The notes beneath the pieces were generated by a model that did not search any database, was not told where the DNA came from, and was given only the letters and a program-made list of their open reading frames with translations. DNA of 64,000 nucleotides from Desulfocapsaceae bacterium. GTDB taxonomy: Bacteria; Desulfobacterota; Desulfobulbia; Desulfobulbales; Desulfocapsaceae. The DNA is taken from NCBI GenBank assembly GCA_031292275.1, contig JARLHL010000047.1, forward strand, positions 46,713 to 110,712, written 5' to 3'. Below, piece after piece: positions 50,911 through 61,864 of the stretch. Numbering within the stretch: position 1 is the stretch's first letter; each line of letters begins with the position of its first letter. The translations under genes were made by a program, and so were the position numbers.

Positions 50911-51300
50911 GCGGATCTCCACTGAAAGACGCAAAACAACTATTGCAATTACCGAGCCTGTTATACAGCAATGATTTGCAAATGTAAAGGAACGGTCTGT
51001 TCATGTCACTGTAACAATTGCTTTACTTACGGGTGATGAAAAAGTAGAATGGGAAAGAATATCACGATTTTTTTCCTGTTGTACTCTGTTGATTAAATAA
51101 AATACACTAAAATAAATAATTGTGGTGTTGGGCGATACCCGCCTGCAAATCTGTTTTGTCTGTATCGTGAAACCGCGATGAAGGTGACAGGCAGGAGGGG
51201 GATCTGTCGCTGATGGTCCGTTTTTTTTTTGCTGCAGGTAAGATTGAGGCCCCGTCCCGGTTGGGGACGGGGATTTTATTACTATTGAGGAAATCAGGTC
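50911..51300. other. 390-base divergent region between lptA and argB
   Basis: Holds the promoters of both operons. A candidate plus-strand promoter is TTGATT (51089-51094) with ATAAAT (51112-51117), spacer 17, in a strongly AT-rich stretch. The argB leader that follows contains a run of ten or more T at about 51219-51231 and then a GC hairpin. No gene seen. Confidence 0.5.
51250..51280 (+). terminator. Leader hairpin before argB (attenuator-like)
   Basis: A perfect 9-bp stem CCCCGTCCC / GGGACGGGG (51250-51258 and 51264-51272) with a 5-base loop is followed by ATTTTATT, 28 bases before the argB start. It has the form of an intrinsic terminator placed inside a leader, so readthrough control of the arg operon is possible. 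It could also be an mRNA-stabilising stem. Confidence 0.5.
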
Positions 51301-52191
51301 ATGAAAGAGGGTATTGAAAAGGCCAAGATTCTTGTGGAGTCGCTGCCTTATATGCAGCAGTTCAGAAATAAAATCGTGGTGATCAAGTATGGCGGCCACG
51401 CAATGGTCGATGAAAATCTGAAACGGCAGTTTGCCCTGGACGTGGTCCTGATGAAGCAGATCGGGATTATCCCCGTCATCGTCCATGGCGGCGGGCCCCA
51501 GATCAACCGCCTGCTCGACCGTCTTGGTATAAAGCCTAACTATGTACAGGGGATGCGTATCACCGACGGCGAGACCATGGATGTGGTCGAGATGGTCCTG
51601 GTGGGCAAGGTGAATAAAGAGATCGTCGGACTGATCAACCACTGCGGCGGGAAGGCGGTGGGGCTTTCCGGCCGCGACGGCGACTTGGTCTGCGCCAAGA
51701 AGCTGAAGATGCGGGCCCATGAGCAAGAGGCCTCCGCCGAAAATGCGCCGCCTGAGCTCATCGATCTGGGCAGGGTCGGCCAGGTGACCCGGGTCAACGC
51801 CGATGTGCTGCAGACCCTGGAGAGCGGCGATTTCATCCCGGTGATTGCGCCGGTCGGCGTCGGTGAAGACGGCCGGGCCTTCAATATCAATGCCGACCTG
51901 GTGGCCGGGGCCATCGCCGGCGAACTGAAGGCTGCCAAACTCATTCTTCTCACCGATGTGGAAGGCGTAAAAGACAAAGACGGCAAGCTGCTCACCTCCC
52001 TGCAGCGTAGGGACCTTGAGGCACTCGTTGCCGATGAGACCATCGTCGGGGGGATGATCCCCAAGGTCCGCTGTTGCGGGCAGGCGCTGGATAAGGGCGT
52101 TGTCAAGACCCACATCGTTGACGGACGGGTCGAGCATGCAATTCTTTTGGAAATATTCACCCAGCAGGGTGTGGGAACGGAGATAGTCTGA
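51301..52191 (+). CDS. argB: Acetylglutamate kinase
   Basis: 296 residues. Amino-acid-kinase fold with [12 protein letters not shown] near residue 22, [33 protein letters not shown] and [20 protein letters not shown]. Phosphorylates N-acetylglutamate, second step of arginine synthesis. The N-terminal helix (residues 1-20) is the extension seen in arginine-inhibited hexameric forms, so feedback inhibition is plausible. GAGGAAATCAGG precedes the ATG. First gene of argBDFGH. Confidence 0.96.
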   Translation: MKEGIEKAKILVESLPYMQQFRNKIVVIKYGGHAMVDENLKRQFALDVVLMKQIGIIPVIVHGGGPQINRLLDRLGIKPNYVQGMRITDGETMDVVEMVLVGKVNKEIVGLINHCGGKAVGLSGRDGDLVCAKKLKMRAHEQEASAENAPPELIDLGRVGQVTRVNADVLQTLESGDFIPVIAPVGVGEDGRAFNINADLVAGAIAGELKAAKLILLTDVEGVKDKDGKLLTSLQRRDLEALVADETIVGGMIPKVRCCGQALDKGVVKTHIVDGRVEHAILLEIFTQQGVGTEIV

Positions 52192-52192
52192 T

Positions 52193-53392
<1,200 letters not shown>

Positions 53393-53525
53393 GGAAATCC
53401 TTTGCAAATCGCTTCTTTTTCTGTAATTATTGGCCCTTTCCCCGATGTTCAAGAGAGGTGAGATTTCAGCGGAGAGGGTAGTATCCCGAAAAACCACCTT
53501 TCAGGCATGGAAAGAGGTGAAGAGT

Positions 53526-54443
53526 ATGCCAAATCATTTATTGTCATTAAAGGAATTTAGCAAGGAAGAGCTGGTCTGGTTCCTGGAGCGCGCCCAGGTC
53601 CTGAAGAAGGAAAAAAAGGCCGGCGCCATTCATTGTCAGCTGGCCGGCAAGACCATCGGTCTCGTCTTTGAAAAACCTTCCACCAGGACGCGGGTCTCAT
53701 TTGAGGCGGCCATGTACGGTTTGGGCGGACAGGTCATTTTCCTGTCGGCACGGGATACGCAGCTGGCCCGGTCGGAACCCCTGAAGGATATGGCCAGGGT
53801 CATGTCCCGGTATGTGGACGGGATGGTGGTGCGGACCTTCGGGCAGGAGGTGGTCAATGAGCTGGCACGCTATTCGACGGTCCCGGTGATCAACGCCCTG
53901 ACCGACCAGCATCATCCCTGTCAGGTCCTCAGCGATGTGATGACGGTTATTGAGAAGAAGGGGCCGGTTGAGAATCTGAAGATAGCCTGGGTCGGAGACG
54001 GCAACAATATGGCCAACTCCTGGATTCAGGCGGCCGGCCGTCTGGGTTTCGAGCTGATCCTGGCCTGTCCCAAGGGGTATGAGCCCGACGGCATCATCCT
54101 GAAAGAGGCCCAGGCCGAGGCCGTGCGGCCCATCACACTGCTCAGGGATCCGGCGGAGGCGGTGGCGGCGGCTGACGTGATCAATGTCGACGTCTGGGCC
54201 TCCATGGGGCAGGAGCAGGAGACGGATGCCCGGATCAAGGCATTCGGAGGTTTCCAGGTCAATGAGGCCCTGTTGGAAAAGGCACCGGCGGACGCGATAA
54301 TCCTGCATTGCCTGCCCGCCCACCGCGGCGAGGAGATCTCCGATGCGGCGTTGGAATCCAGCCAGTGCGTGGCCTTTGATCAGGCTGAAAATAAGATGCA
54401 TATGCACAAGGCGATCCTGGAGAAGCTGATCGGCGGGAATTGA
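53526..54443 (+). CDS. argF: Ornithine carbamoyltransferase
   Basis: 305 residues from the ATG at 53526 (AGAGGTGAAGAG upstream); a longer frame from 53430 has a poor site. Carbamoyl-phosphate motif FEKPSTRTRVSFE, ornithine/carbamoyl loop HHPCQVLSD and HCLPAHRGEEI. Forms citrulline from ornithine and carbamoyl phosphate. Confidence 0.95.
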   Translation: MPNHLLSLKEFSKEELVWFLERAQVLKKEKKAGAIHCQLAGKTIGLVFEKPSTRTRVSFEAAMYGLGGQVIFLSARDTQLARSEPLKDMARVMSRYVDGMVVRTFGQEVVNELARYSTVPVINALTDQHHPCQVLSDVMTVIEKKGPVENLKIAWVGDGNNMANSWIQAAGRLGFELILACPKGYEPDGIILKEAQAEAVRPITLLRDPAEAVAAADVINVDVWASMGQEQETDARIKAFGGFQVNEALLEKAPADAIILHCLPAHRGEEISDAALESSQCVAFDQAENKMHMHKAILEKLIGGN

Positions 54444-54542
54444 TCATTACAATGCTGCTGATCCGGCTTTGCCGGAACAGTGAACATACGACGGGCCGGG
54501 CGGGAGGATGAACGCCTGTCCAGGCCTTTGCGAGGTAAGAAA

Positions 54543-55739
54543 ATGGATGTGAAGAAGATTGTGCTGGCATATTCCGGCGGGCTGGATACATCGGTGATTC
54601 TCAAATGGCTGTCCAGGGAATATGCCTGTCCGGTCATCGCTTATGCCGCCGATATCGGTCAGGAAGAGGATTGGGATGCGGTACGCCGCAAGGGGATGGC
54701 CACCGGTGCGGAAAAGGTCATTGTCTCCGATATGAAGAGGGAGTTTGTCACCGACTACATCTTCCCTGCCTTTCGCTCCAATGCGATCTACGAAGGGTCG
54801 TACCTTCTGGGCACCTCGCTGGCCCGTCCGCTGATTGCCCGGGAGCAGATCCGAATCGCCCATCAGGAGGGTGCGGATGCCGTCAGCCATGGCGCCACCG
54901 GCAAGGGCAATGACCAGGTCCGCTTTGAGCTGGCCTACCTGGGTATCGACCCCAAGCTGAAAATTATCGCCCCCTGGCGGATCTGGGATCTCAATTCACG
55001 GCAGAAGCTGGTGGAATTCGCCCAGGAGCACAGCATCCCGGTGCCGGTGACGAAAGAGAAGCCCTACAGCTCCGATGAAAATCTCCTGCATATCAGCTTT
55101 GAGGGCGGCATCCTGGAGGACCCCTGGAACGAGCCCGACGAGGCCATGTTCAAGCTCACGGTCTCTCCGGAACGGGCTCCCGAGAAGCCGACCTACCTGG
55201 AGATCGATTTCGAGAATGGCGACCCGGTGGCCCTGGACGGTGTCAGGATGGAGCCGTTGGCCTTGTTCACCCGGCTCAATGAGCTGGGTGGCGCCAACGG
55301 GATCGGGCGCCTGGATCTGGTCGAGAACCGTTTTGTCGGCATGAAGTCGCGGGGCGTCTACGAGACCCCCGGAGGGACGGTTCTGCGCATGGCGCACCGG
55401 GCTCTGGAGACCATCACCCTGGACCGGGAGGTTATGAAGATCAGGGATTCGCTGATCCCGCGTTATTCGGAGCTGATCTACAACGGCTTCTGGTTTGCGC
55501 CTGAGCGGGAACTCCTGCAGCTGACCATGGACGCCACCCAGAGGACGGTCTGCGGCACGGTCCGCCTCAAGCTCTACAAGGGCAACTGCATTCCCGTGGG
55601 CCGAAAGTCGGCACAGTCCCTCTATCAGGAAAGTTTTGCGACCTTTGAAGAGGATACCGTCTACAATCAGGCGGACGCCACCGGCTTTATCCGGCTGAAC
55701 GGCCTGCGTCTGCAGATCCAGGCCTTACAGAAAAAGTGA
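54543..55739 (+). CDS. argG: Argininosuccinate synthase
   Basis: 398 residues from the ATG at 54543 (GAGGTAAG upstream). N-type ATP pyrophosphatase motif [12 protein letters not shown], then [14 protein letters not shown] and [12 protein letters not shown]. Condenses citrulline and aspartate using ATP. 99 bases after argF and 6 before argH. Confidence 0.96.
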   Translation: MDVKKIVLAYSGGLDTSVILKWLSREYACPVIAYAADIGQEEDWDAVRRKGMATGAEKVIVSDMKREFVTDYIFPAFRSNAIYEGSYLLGTSLARPLIAREQIRIAHQEGADAVSHGATGKGNDQVRFELAYLGIDPKLKIIAPWRIWDLNSRQKLVEFAQEHSIPVPVTKEKPYSSDENLLHISFEGGILEDPWNEPDEAMFKLTVSPERAPEKPTYLEIDFENGDPVALDGVRMEPLALFTRLNELGGANGIGRLDLVENRFVGMKSRGVYETPGGTVLRMAHRALETITLDREVMKIRDSLIPRYSELIYNGFWFAPERELLQLTMDATQRTVCGTVRLKLYKGNCIPVGRKSAQSLYQESFATFEEDTVYNQADATGFIRLNGLRLQIQALQKK

Positions 55740-55745
55740 CAGACG

Positions 55746-57146
55746 ATGCAGAAGAAACACGGTTCGGAAAAGCTCTGGGGCGGCCGGTTCGCCGAGGCGA
55801 CCGCGGGCTCGGTGGAGGCCTTCACCGCCTCCATCCACTACGATTCCAGGCTCTATAAGTATGATATCGCCGGCAGCAAGGCCCATGCCGCGATGCTGGC
55901 CGCCCAGGGGCTGCTGACCGCAGAGGAACTCGCCTCCATCAACGGCGGGCTTTCGGCCATTGAGGGCGAGATCGATCAGGGGACCTTCGCGTTCAAACGC
56001 GAGCTGGAAGATATTCACATGAATATCGAGAAGGCCCTGGTGGAGAGGATAGGGCCGGCAGGGGCCAGGCTCCACAGCGCCCGCAGTCGCAACGACCAGA
56101 TCGCCCTCGACTTGAGGCTCTATCTGCGCGATCAATGCGACGTCATGGTCCGGCTGCTGGATCAGGTCCGCCGGGCCTTCGTGGTGCTGGCCAGGCGGTA
56201 TCTGGGCAATGTGATGCCCGGCTATACGCATCTGCAGCGGGCTCAGCCGGTGCTGATCTCGCATCATATGCTGGCCTACTTCGAGATGTTCGGCCGTGAT
56301 CGCGAGCGTTTTTCGGACTGTAAGAGACGGATGAACCTCTCGCCTCTGGGCGCCGCCGCCATGGCCGGGACCGGGCTGCCCATCGACCGGGCCCAGGTGG
56401 CAAAGAGCCTTGGCTTTGCCGGGGTGACGGCGAATTCCATGGATACCTGCGGGGATCGGGATTTCGCGATTGAATTCGTCAGCTGCTGCACCATGACCCA
56501 TTTGCATCTGTCCCGGCTCTCCGAAGAGCTGGTGCTCTGGTCCAGCCAGGAATTCTCCTTTGTGGATATCGCCGATACATTCTGTACCGGCTCGTCCATC
56601 ATGCCGCAGAAGAAAAATCCCGATATCCCGGAGCTGATCCGGGGCAAGAGCGGCCGGGTGGTGGGCAGCCTGATGGCACTCATCACGTTGATGAAGGGCC
56701 TGCCGCTGACCTATAATCGGGACCTGCAGGAGGACAAGGAACCGGTCTTCGATGCGGTGGACACGGTCTCCGCATCCCTGGCCATCATGGCGGAACTCCT
56801 GGGCAATCTCTCATTCAACACCGAACGGATGCAGGAGGCGACTCGGACCGGCTATATCACCGCAACCGATCTGGCCGACTACCTGGTCCTGAAAAACGTC
56901 CCCTTCCGCGAGGCCCACGGGATCGTAGGCCGGGCGGTTGCTTTTGGCATTGCCAAGGGCTGCGAGCTGGAGCAGCTGGGCCTGGCGGAGCTGCAGTCCT
57001 TTTCGCCGGTCATAGAAAAGGATGTGTACCAGGTCCTGACCGTGGAAGGCTCGATCAACAGCCGGGTGTCCGCAGGCGGCACCGGCATCCTGCGGGTCCG
57101 GGAGGCCCTTGATCTGGCCGAACAACAAATAGGGATGGGAAAATGA
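55746..57146 (+). CDS. argH: Argininosuccinate lyase
   Basis: 466 residues. Fumarase/aspartase superfamily signature GSSIMPQKKNPDIPELIRGK, N-terminal LWGGRFAE, HSARSRNDQIALDLRLYLRD and the catalytic-His segment GYTHLQRAQP. Releases arginine and fumarate, the last step of the pathway. Overlaps the following lipoprotein gene by four bases (ATGA). Confidence 0.96.
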   Translation: MQKKHGSEKLWGGRFAEATAGSVEAFTASIHYDSRLYKYDIAGSKAHAAMLAAQGLLTAEELASINGGLSAIEGEIDQGTFAFKRELEDIHMNIEKALVERIGPAGARLHSARSRNDQIALDLRLYLRDQCDVMVRLLDQVRRAFVVLARRYLGNVMPGYTHLQRAQPVLISHHMLAYFEMFGRDRERFSDCKRRMNLSPLGAAAMAGTGLPIDRAQVAKSLGFAGVTANSMDTCGDRDFAIEFVSCCTMTHLHLSRLSEELVLWSSQEFSFVDIADTFCTGSSIMPQKKNPDIPELIRGKSGRVVGSLMALITLMKGLPLTYNRDLQEDKEPVFDAVDTVSASLAIMAELLGNLSFNTERMQEATRTGYITATDLADYLVLKNVPFREAHGIVGRAVAFGIAKGCELEQLGLAELQSFSPVIEKDVYQVLTVEGSINSRVSAGGTGILRVREALDLAEQQIGMGK

Positions 57147-58201
57147 AGGTGCTCAACGGTAGACATATCGCAGGATTTCTCCTGTTTGCAGGGGCATTGG
57201 TGTTTGCCGTCGGCTGTGGCTTCAAGAATTACCCGGTGCCGCCGGAGAGCGTCGTCCCCAAGGCCATTGAGGATCTCCGCTACAGCGTTGATGAAAAGGG
57301 GGTCAATCTGACCTGGTCCTATCCTGTGCAGACGGTGAGGGGCACTGATATTCCCGAGGTCTCGTCTTTCGAGCTGTACAGGGCGGTGATGCCGGTCGAG
57401 GACTACTGCAGCGGTTGCCCCATCCCCTTCGGGGAGCCCCAGATCCTGCCGGGAGGCGTCACGACCACGGAGACCCGGCGGCAGGGCAGTTATCAGACCT
57501 CGCTCCTGCGCTCGGGGCATAAATATTTTTTCAAGGTGCGCTCCCGCACCAGCTGGTGGGCCGCAAGTGACGATTCCAATATTGTCACCTTTATCTGGCA
57601 TACCCCGACCAAGGCGCCACAAGACGTAAAGGCCAAGGCGGGCGACCGGAGAGTGATGCTGAGCTGGTCTCCGGTCAGCACCTATATGGATGGCAGGGCG
57701 GTTGATATGCCGGTCGGCTACCAGGTTCTTCGCAGTCAGGATGGGCAGAATTTCGAGGCGGTGGGCGAACCCGTATCGGACACAGGATATGTGGACCAGA
57801 AGGTGGTCATCGGCCGGAAGTATGCCTACAAGATTCAGAGTATCCTGCTGCTGCAGGGAAATGTGGTCGGCGGGGGGAGCAGTGAAGAGGTCGCGGCCGT
57901 GCCGCTGGATCTGACCCCTCCTCCTCCTCCGGTGGGGGTCAGCATAATCGGTACCGGAGCAGGCATCAAGGTCTACTGGGAAAGATCGACGGAGCCAAAG
58001 GTTGCAGGCTATCGTATCTATAGGAGGGCAGCAAATCAGGATACCCCGGTGCGTATCGGCGAGACCGCTGCCGAAGTGATTTCCTTCACCGATAGTCATG
58101 TTCCCGGGGATGTCAGGGTCTACTACTCCGTGACCGCAATCGATAAAGCCACTCCTCCCAACGAGAGCCAGCACTCCATGGAGGTCACTCTCAGGTATTG
58201 A
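57143..58201 (+). CDS. Lipoprotein with LptM-like N-terminus and fibronectin type III-like domains
   Basis: 352 residues. A lipoprotein signal (FLLFAGALVFAVGCGFKN) has its lipobox before Cys27; the mature end CGFKNYPVPPES resembles LptM (CGLKGPLYFPP). About three FN3-like domains follow (RYSVDEKGVNLTWSYP ... KYFFKVRSR; VKAKAGDRRVMLSWSPV ... KYAYKIQSI; VSIIGTGAGIKVYWERS ... VYYSVTAIDK), separated by a Pro run (TPPPPPV). It sits between argH and dapF, where lptM precedes dapF in enterobacteria. Outer-membrane location is likely; a role in LPS-assembly machinery is only inferred. Confidence 0.85.
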   Translation: MKVLNGRHIAGFLLFAGALVFAVGCGFKNYPVPPESVVPKAIEDLRYSVDEKGVNLTWSYPVQTVRGTDIPEVSSFELYRAVMPVEDYCSGCPIPFGEPQILPGGVTTTETRRQGSYQTSLLRSGHKYFFKVRSRTSWWAASDDSNIVTFIWHTPTKAPQDVKAKAGDRRVMLSWSPVSTYMDGRAVDMPVGYQVLRSQDGQNFEAVGEPVSDTGYVDQKVVIGRKYAYKIQSILLLQGNVVGGGSSEEVAAVPLDLTPPPPPVGVSIIGTGAGIKVYWERSTEPKVAGYRIYRRAANQDTPVRIGETAAEVISFTDSHVPGDVRVYYSVTAIDKATPPNESQHSMEVTLRY

Positions 58202-58329
58202 CGGTCCGTCACGGTTTGAGAGCCATGCGGCATGCAGCATACTCTATGTGGTAATCAAAAGGCTCCCCGGAGCGGTCTTCGCGGAGTCCGGACCGATCGG
58301 GGGCGAATCTGCCTTCAGGGAGAAGGGCT

Positions 58330-59166
58330 ATGGTCATGAGTTTCCCCGTATCGTTTGTGAAGATGAGCGGGACCGGGAACGATTTCATCGTCATGGATCA
58401 TCGGCATCCCTTTGTCCCGGTTGCGGAACAGCCTGATTTTGCCAGGAAGATCTGCAGACGGAGGTTTTCCGTGGGAGCAGATGGCCTGATCCTGATTGAG
58501 GAATCCGTCAGGGCCGATTTCAGCTGGCGATTTTATAATGCCGATGGTTCCGTGGCCGAGATGTGCGGCAATGGGGCCCGGTGCGCCGCCCGTTACGCCC
58601 ATATGAACGGGATGGCAGGTCCCCGGATGACCTTTGAGACCCTGGCCGGGATTGTCGAGGCGGAGGTCCTGGAGGCAAACGGGGATGTCCGGCTGCGCCT
58701 GACCGCTCCCTCCGACTTCAGGCTGGGGCTGGGCATCAAACTGGCGGGGATGGAAAGGGTGGTTCATTATGTGAATACCGGCGTCCCCCATGCCGTGGTC
58801 TTCGTGGAGGATGAGGTTCCTGTCCGGGAATGGGGGCGTGAGCTTCGTTTTCACCCTATGTTTCAGCCTGCGGGGACCAATGCGAATTTTGTCAGGCTTC
58901 TTGCGGGAGGGGCCTTGCAGGTACGAACCTACGAGCGGGGGGTCGAGGATGAGACCATGGCCTGCGGCACCGGCGCCGCGGCCGCGGCCTTGATTGCGGC
59001 CGCCCTCGGCAGGACGGCTTCCCCGGTGCGTTGCATCACCTCCGGGGGCGAAGCCTTGACTCTTGGGTTTGATCTGAAAAAGGAGCCGGCGGCGGAGAAT
59101 GTCTTCCTGCAGGGACCGGCCAGAATCATTTATGAAGGGAAACTGACAGCCGAGTCTCTGCTGTAG
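58330..59166 (+). CDS. dapF: Diaminopimelate epimerase
   Basis: 278 residues. Both catalytic cysteines are present: MCGNGARCAARYA (first) and ETMACGTGAAAAAL (second). SGTGNDFIVMDH begins the fold. Interconverts LL- and meso-diaminopimelate for lysine and peptidoglycan. GGGAGAAGG precedes the ATG. First of dapF-dapA-dapB. Confidence 0.95.
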   Translation: MVMSFPVSFVKMSGTGNDFIVMDHRHPFVPVAEQPDFARKICRRRFSVGADGLILIEESVRADFSWRFYNADGSVAEMCGNGARCAARYAHMNGMAGPRMTFETLAGIVEAEVLEANGDVRLRLTAPSDFRLGLGIKLAGMERVVHYVNTGVPHAVVFVEDEVPVREWGRELRFHPMFQPAGTNANFVRLLAGGALQVRTYERGVEDETMACGTGAAAAALIAAALGRTASPVRCITSGGEALTLGFDLKKEPAAENVFLQGPARIIYEGKLTAESLL

Positions 59167-59203
59167 AGTTGCGGCCGGAAGGATTTATTGCGAGAGGTAG
59201 GGT

Positions 59204-60085
59204 ATGGAAAAATTTCATGGTGCGGCAGTGGCGCTGATTACGCCATTCACTAACGGTAAGCTCGATGAACAGGGGCTGGTCAGACTGCTTGAATTTCAGA
59301 TTGAGAACGGTACGCATTGCATCGTCCCCTGCGGGACCACGGGAGAGTCGGCGACTTTATCCTTTGCGGAGCATAAAAAGGCTATCGAATTGACCGTGAA
59401 GACCGTTGCCGGCCGGGTGCCGGTCATTGCCGGCACCGGGGCCAACAGCACCGCCGAGGCCATCGAGCTGACGGAGAGTGCCAGGGAGAGCGGCGCCGAT
59501 GCGGTCCTGTCCGTGACCCCGTATTACAACAAGCCGGGACAGGAAGGCCTGTATCAGCATTTCAAGGCCATAGCCGAGGCCGTGGACATCCCCATGTTCC
59601 TCTACAATGTGCCGGGGCGGACATCCATCAACATGCTGCCGGCCACTACCGCCAGGCTGGCGGAGATCGACAATATCATCGGCATCAAAGAGGCCTGCGG
59701 CAGCCTGGAGCAGGTCAGCGACGTAATCCGTCTCTGTCCCGACGACTTCATTGTCCTCTCCGGTGACGACTTCACCGCGATGCCCTCGGTCTTCGTCGGC
59801 GGCAAGGGCGTGATCTCGGTCATCTCCAATGTCTGCCCGCGGGCGACCGCCGATCTGATGGAGGCGTCGCTGGCCGGGGATATCGCCCGGGCAAACGAGT
59901 TGCATTATCGGCTCTATCCCCTGATGAAGGCCCTGTTTGCCGACCCGAATCCGGTGCCGTCCAAGAAGGCCGCGGAACTCCTCGGCATCATTGCCGACGG
60001 CGCTCCTCGCCTGCCGCTCGTCGGCATCAGCGATGCCAGCCTCGTGATCCTGAAGACGGCCATGAAGGGCCTGGCACTGCTGTAA
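59204..60085 (+). CDS. dapA: 4-hydroxy-tetrahydrodipicolinate synthase
   Basis: 293 residues. NAL/DapA family: CGTTGESATLSFAEH, SVTPYYNKPGQEGLYQHFKA with the catalytic Tyr, and the Schiff-base lysine in IIGIKEACGSLEQV. Condenses pyruvate with aspartate semialdehyde. GAGAGGTAGGGT precedes the ATG. Confidence 0.96.
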   Translation: MEKFHGAAVALITPFTNGKLDEQGLVRLLEFQIENGTHCIVPCGTTGESATLSFAEHKKAIELTVKTVAGRVPVIAGTGANSTAEAIELTESARESGADAVLSVTPYYNKPGQEGLYQHFKAIAEAVDIPMFLYNVPGRTSINMLPATTARLAEIDNIIGIKEACGSLEQVSDVIRLCPDDFIVLSGDDFTAMPSVFVGGKGVISVISNVCPRATADLMEASLAGDIARANELHYRLYPLMKALFADPNPVPSKKAAELLGIIADGAPRLPLVGISDASLVILKTAMKGLALL

Positions 60086-60135
60086 AAGGAGAAAGGGATG
60101 AGAGTAAACCGGCAGGACTCAATCGGAGAGACGAT

Positions 60136-60945
60136 ATGAAAAAGGTCATCATTGCGGGTGCGGCCGGCAGGATGGGACAGCGGGTTGCAGCCATGGTGCA
60201 TGCGCATCCCGAACTGGTCTACAGTGCAGCCTTCGAGGCCCCGGGCAGTCCGGCCATTGGCAGGGACGCCGGCGAGGTCGCGGGACTGGGTCCCCTTGGG
60301 GTGACCATTGCCGCAGGGCTTGAAGCGGTTATCGGAGCGGGCGATGTGATCATCGACTTCACTTTCCACAAGGCGACCATGGACTTTGCGCGGCTTGCGG
60401 CCAGGCACGGTACGGCCATGGTCATCGGCACTACCGGGCTTACGGTCGAGGAATTGACGGAGCTTAAAGAGCTGGCAAAACACTTTCCCTGCGTCCAGAC
60501 CCCCAACATGTCGGTCTGCGTCAACGTCCTCTTCAAGCTGGTGAAGAAGACAGCGGCCATTCTGGGTGAGGACTACGACATCGAAATTATCGAGGCGCAC
60601 CACAACAAGAAAAAGGACGCCCCCAGCGGCACGGCCATCAAGCTTGGCGAGATGGCGGCCGAAGGAGTCGGCAGCACCCTGGCCCAGGCCGGGGTCTTCG
60701 CCCGGCACGGGATTGTGGGCGAGCGCCGGAAGGGAGAGATCGGGATTCAGACCATCAGGGCCGCCGACATCGTCGGCGAGCACACAGTCTACTTTGCCGG
60801 CCCCGGCGAGCGGATCGAGCTGACCCATCGCGCCCACAGCCGTGATCATTTCGCCAAGGGCGCCGCCACAGCCGCGGCCTGGGTGGTGGGCAGGGACTGC
60901 GGGATCCACTCCATGTTCGATGTGCTGGGACTGCAGGATCTCTAG
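60136..60945 (+). CDS. dapB: 4-hydroxy-tetrahydrodipicolinate reductase
   Basis: 269 residues. N-terminal NAD(P) motif IAGAAGRMGQRVAAM, then VIDFTFHKATMDF and GTTGLT. The catalytic signature is EIIEAHHNKKKDAPSGTAIK and the C-terminal Rossmann part ends RDCGIHSMFDVLGL. Next step after DapA. Confidence 0.96.
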   Translation: MKKVIIAGAAGRMGQRVAAMVHAHPELVYSAAFEAPGSPAIGRDAGEVAGLGPLGVTIAAGLEAVIGAGDVIIDFTFHKATMDFARLAARHGTAMVIGTTGLTVEELTELKELAKHFPCVQTPNMSVCVNVLFKLVKKTAAILGEDYDIEIIEAHHNKKKDAPSGTAIKLGEMAAEGVGSTLAQAGVFARHGIVGERRKGEIGIQTIRAADIVGEHTVYFAGPGERIELTHRAHSRDHFAKGAATAAAWVVGRDCGIHSMFDVLGLQDL

Positions 60946-60960
60946 GCAGGATCGACGGAG

Positions 60961-61491
60961 GTGGCGCACACCGCATTCATCGGGCTCGGTTCAAACCTGG
61001 GCGACGGCAACAGAATCCTTCAGGATGCCTGGGGCCGTATCGGCAGGATGGAAGGGGTCCGGACCTTGACCCTGTCGCATCCGTATTTGACTGCCCCCGT
61101 CGAAATGGACAGCGGCAATCTGTTCACCAACGCGGTGGGGATGCTGCAGACCATTCTGTCCGCCCGGGCGCTGCTGGAGTGTCTTCTGCAGGTAGAAGCG
61201 GCATTCGGGAGGACGAGGAACGCGTCGGCAGCAGGATATCAGGATCGGCCCCTTGATCTGGATATCCTGTATTTTGACGATCTTGTCCTCAATACGCCGG
61301 AGTTGGTCCTGCCGCATCCCAGGCTTGATGACCGCCTCTTTGTGCTGGTCCCTTTCGCCGAGATATCTCCGGACTTCCGCATACCGCAGGAGATGTATAC
61401 CATCTCCCGGCGCTGTGCGCTTCTGCGTGAGCACCTGCACGGAGGAAGCATCCCTTCCCAGGAGATTAAAAAATGGGAATGGGAAGAATAA
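60961..61491 (+). CDS. folK: 2-amino-4-hydroxy-6-hydroxymethyldihydropteridine pyrophosphokinase
   Basis: 176 residues from a GTG at 60961. Starts FIGLGSNLGDGNRILQDA and carries the HPPK signature AGYQDRPLDLDILYFDD, with LPHPRLDDRLFVLVPFAEI. Transfers pyrophosphate from ATP in folate synthesis. 15 bases after dapB, so probably in the same transcript. Confidence 0.94.
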   Translation: MAHTAFIGLGSNLGDGNRILQDAWGRIGRMEGVRTLTLSHPYLTAPVEMDSGNLFTNAVGMLQTILSARALLECLLQVEAAFGRTRNASAAGYQDRPLDLDILYFDDLVLNTPELVLPHPRLDDRLFVLVPFAEISPDFRIPQEMYTISRRCALLREHLHGGSIPSQEIKKWEWEE

Positions 61492-61520
61492 TTAGACATT
61501 TAATGTCGTTTGAATATAAT
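61492..61520 (+). promoter_or_regulatory. Promoter with overlapping palindrome upstream of the TRASH-like gene
   Basis: TTAGAC (61492-61497) and a perfect TATAAT (61515-61520) are 17 bases apart. Between them lies a perfect 13-base palindrome GACATT-T-AATGTC (61495-61507), overlapping the -35 box as a repressor operator would. Start of transcription would be near 61527. Confidence 0.6.
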
Positions 61521-61591
61521 AGAAACTGTGATGCTCACAGGCCTCTGTCCTCTCTGATATCCGGCGGCAGGGGGGAAAGAGGTGATAGACG

Positions 61592-61864
61592 ATGAGCGCG
61601 CTCCGGCTGATTATTCTTGCTCTCCTTATTTATGCAGGGTACCGGTTGCTTTTTGGCGGTCGAAAAAAGGACAAGCGGGAAAGGAAAGAGCGGGCGGCCG
61701 CGGGAGAGTCTGCCGCGGTCTCCGATATCCTGGTGGAAGATCCCGTCTGTCATGTTCTTGTGCCCAAGGGCCAGGCAATTCGTCTGCAACATCAGGGTAA
61801 GATAGTATATTTCTGCAGTGAGGAATGCTGCAACACGTTTATTGAAAAAGGAACAGATGCATGA
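61592..61864 (+). CDS. Small membrane protein with a YHS/TRASH-like metal-binding domain
   Basis: 90 residues. One N-terminal membrane helix ([20 protein letters not shown]) and a basic linker ([11 protein letters not shown]) lead to a small Cys-containing domain: [20 protein letters not shown] then [18 protein letters not shown]. The C...C-x3-CC spacing resembles TRASH/YHS domains that bind copper or other soft metals. The domain would face the cytoplasm. Overlaps the transaldolase start by four bases (ATGA). Confidence 0.8.
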   Translation: MSALRLIILALLIYAGYRLLFGGRKKDKRERKERAAAGESAAVSDILVEDPVCHVLVPKGQAIRLQHQGKIVYFCSEECCNTFIEKGTDA

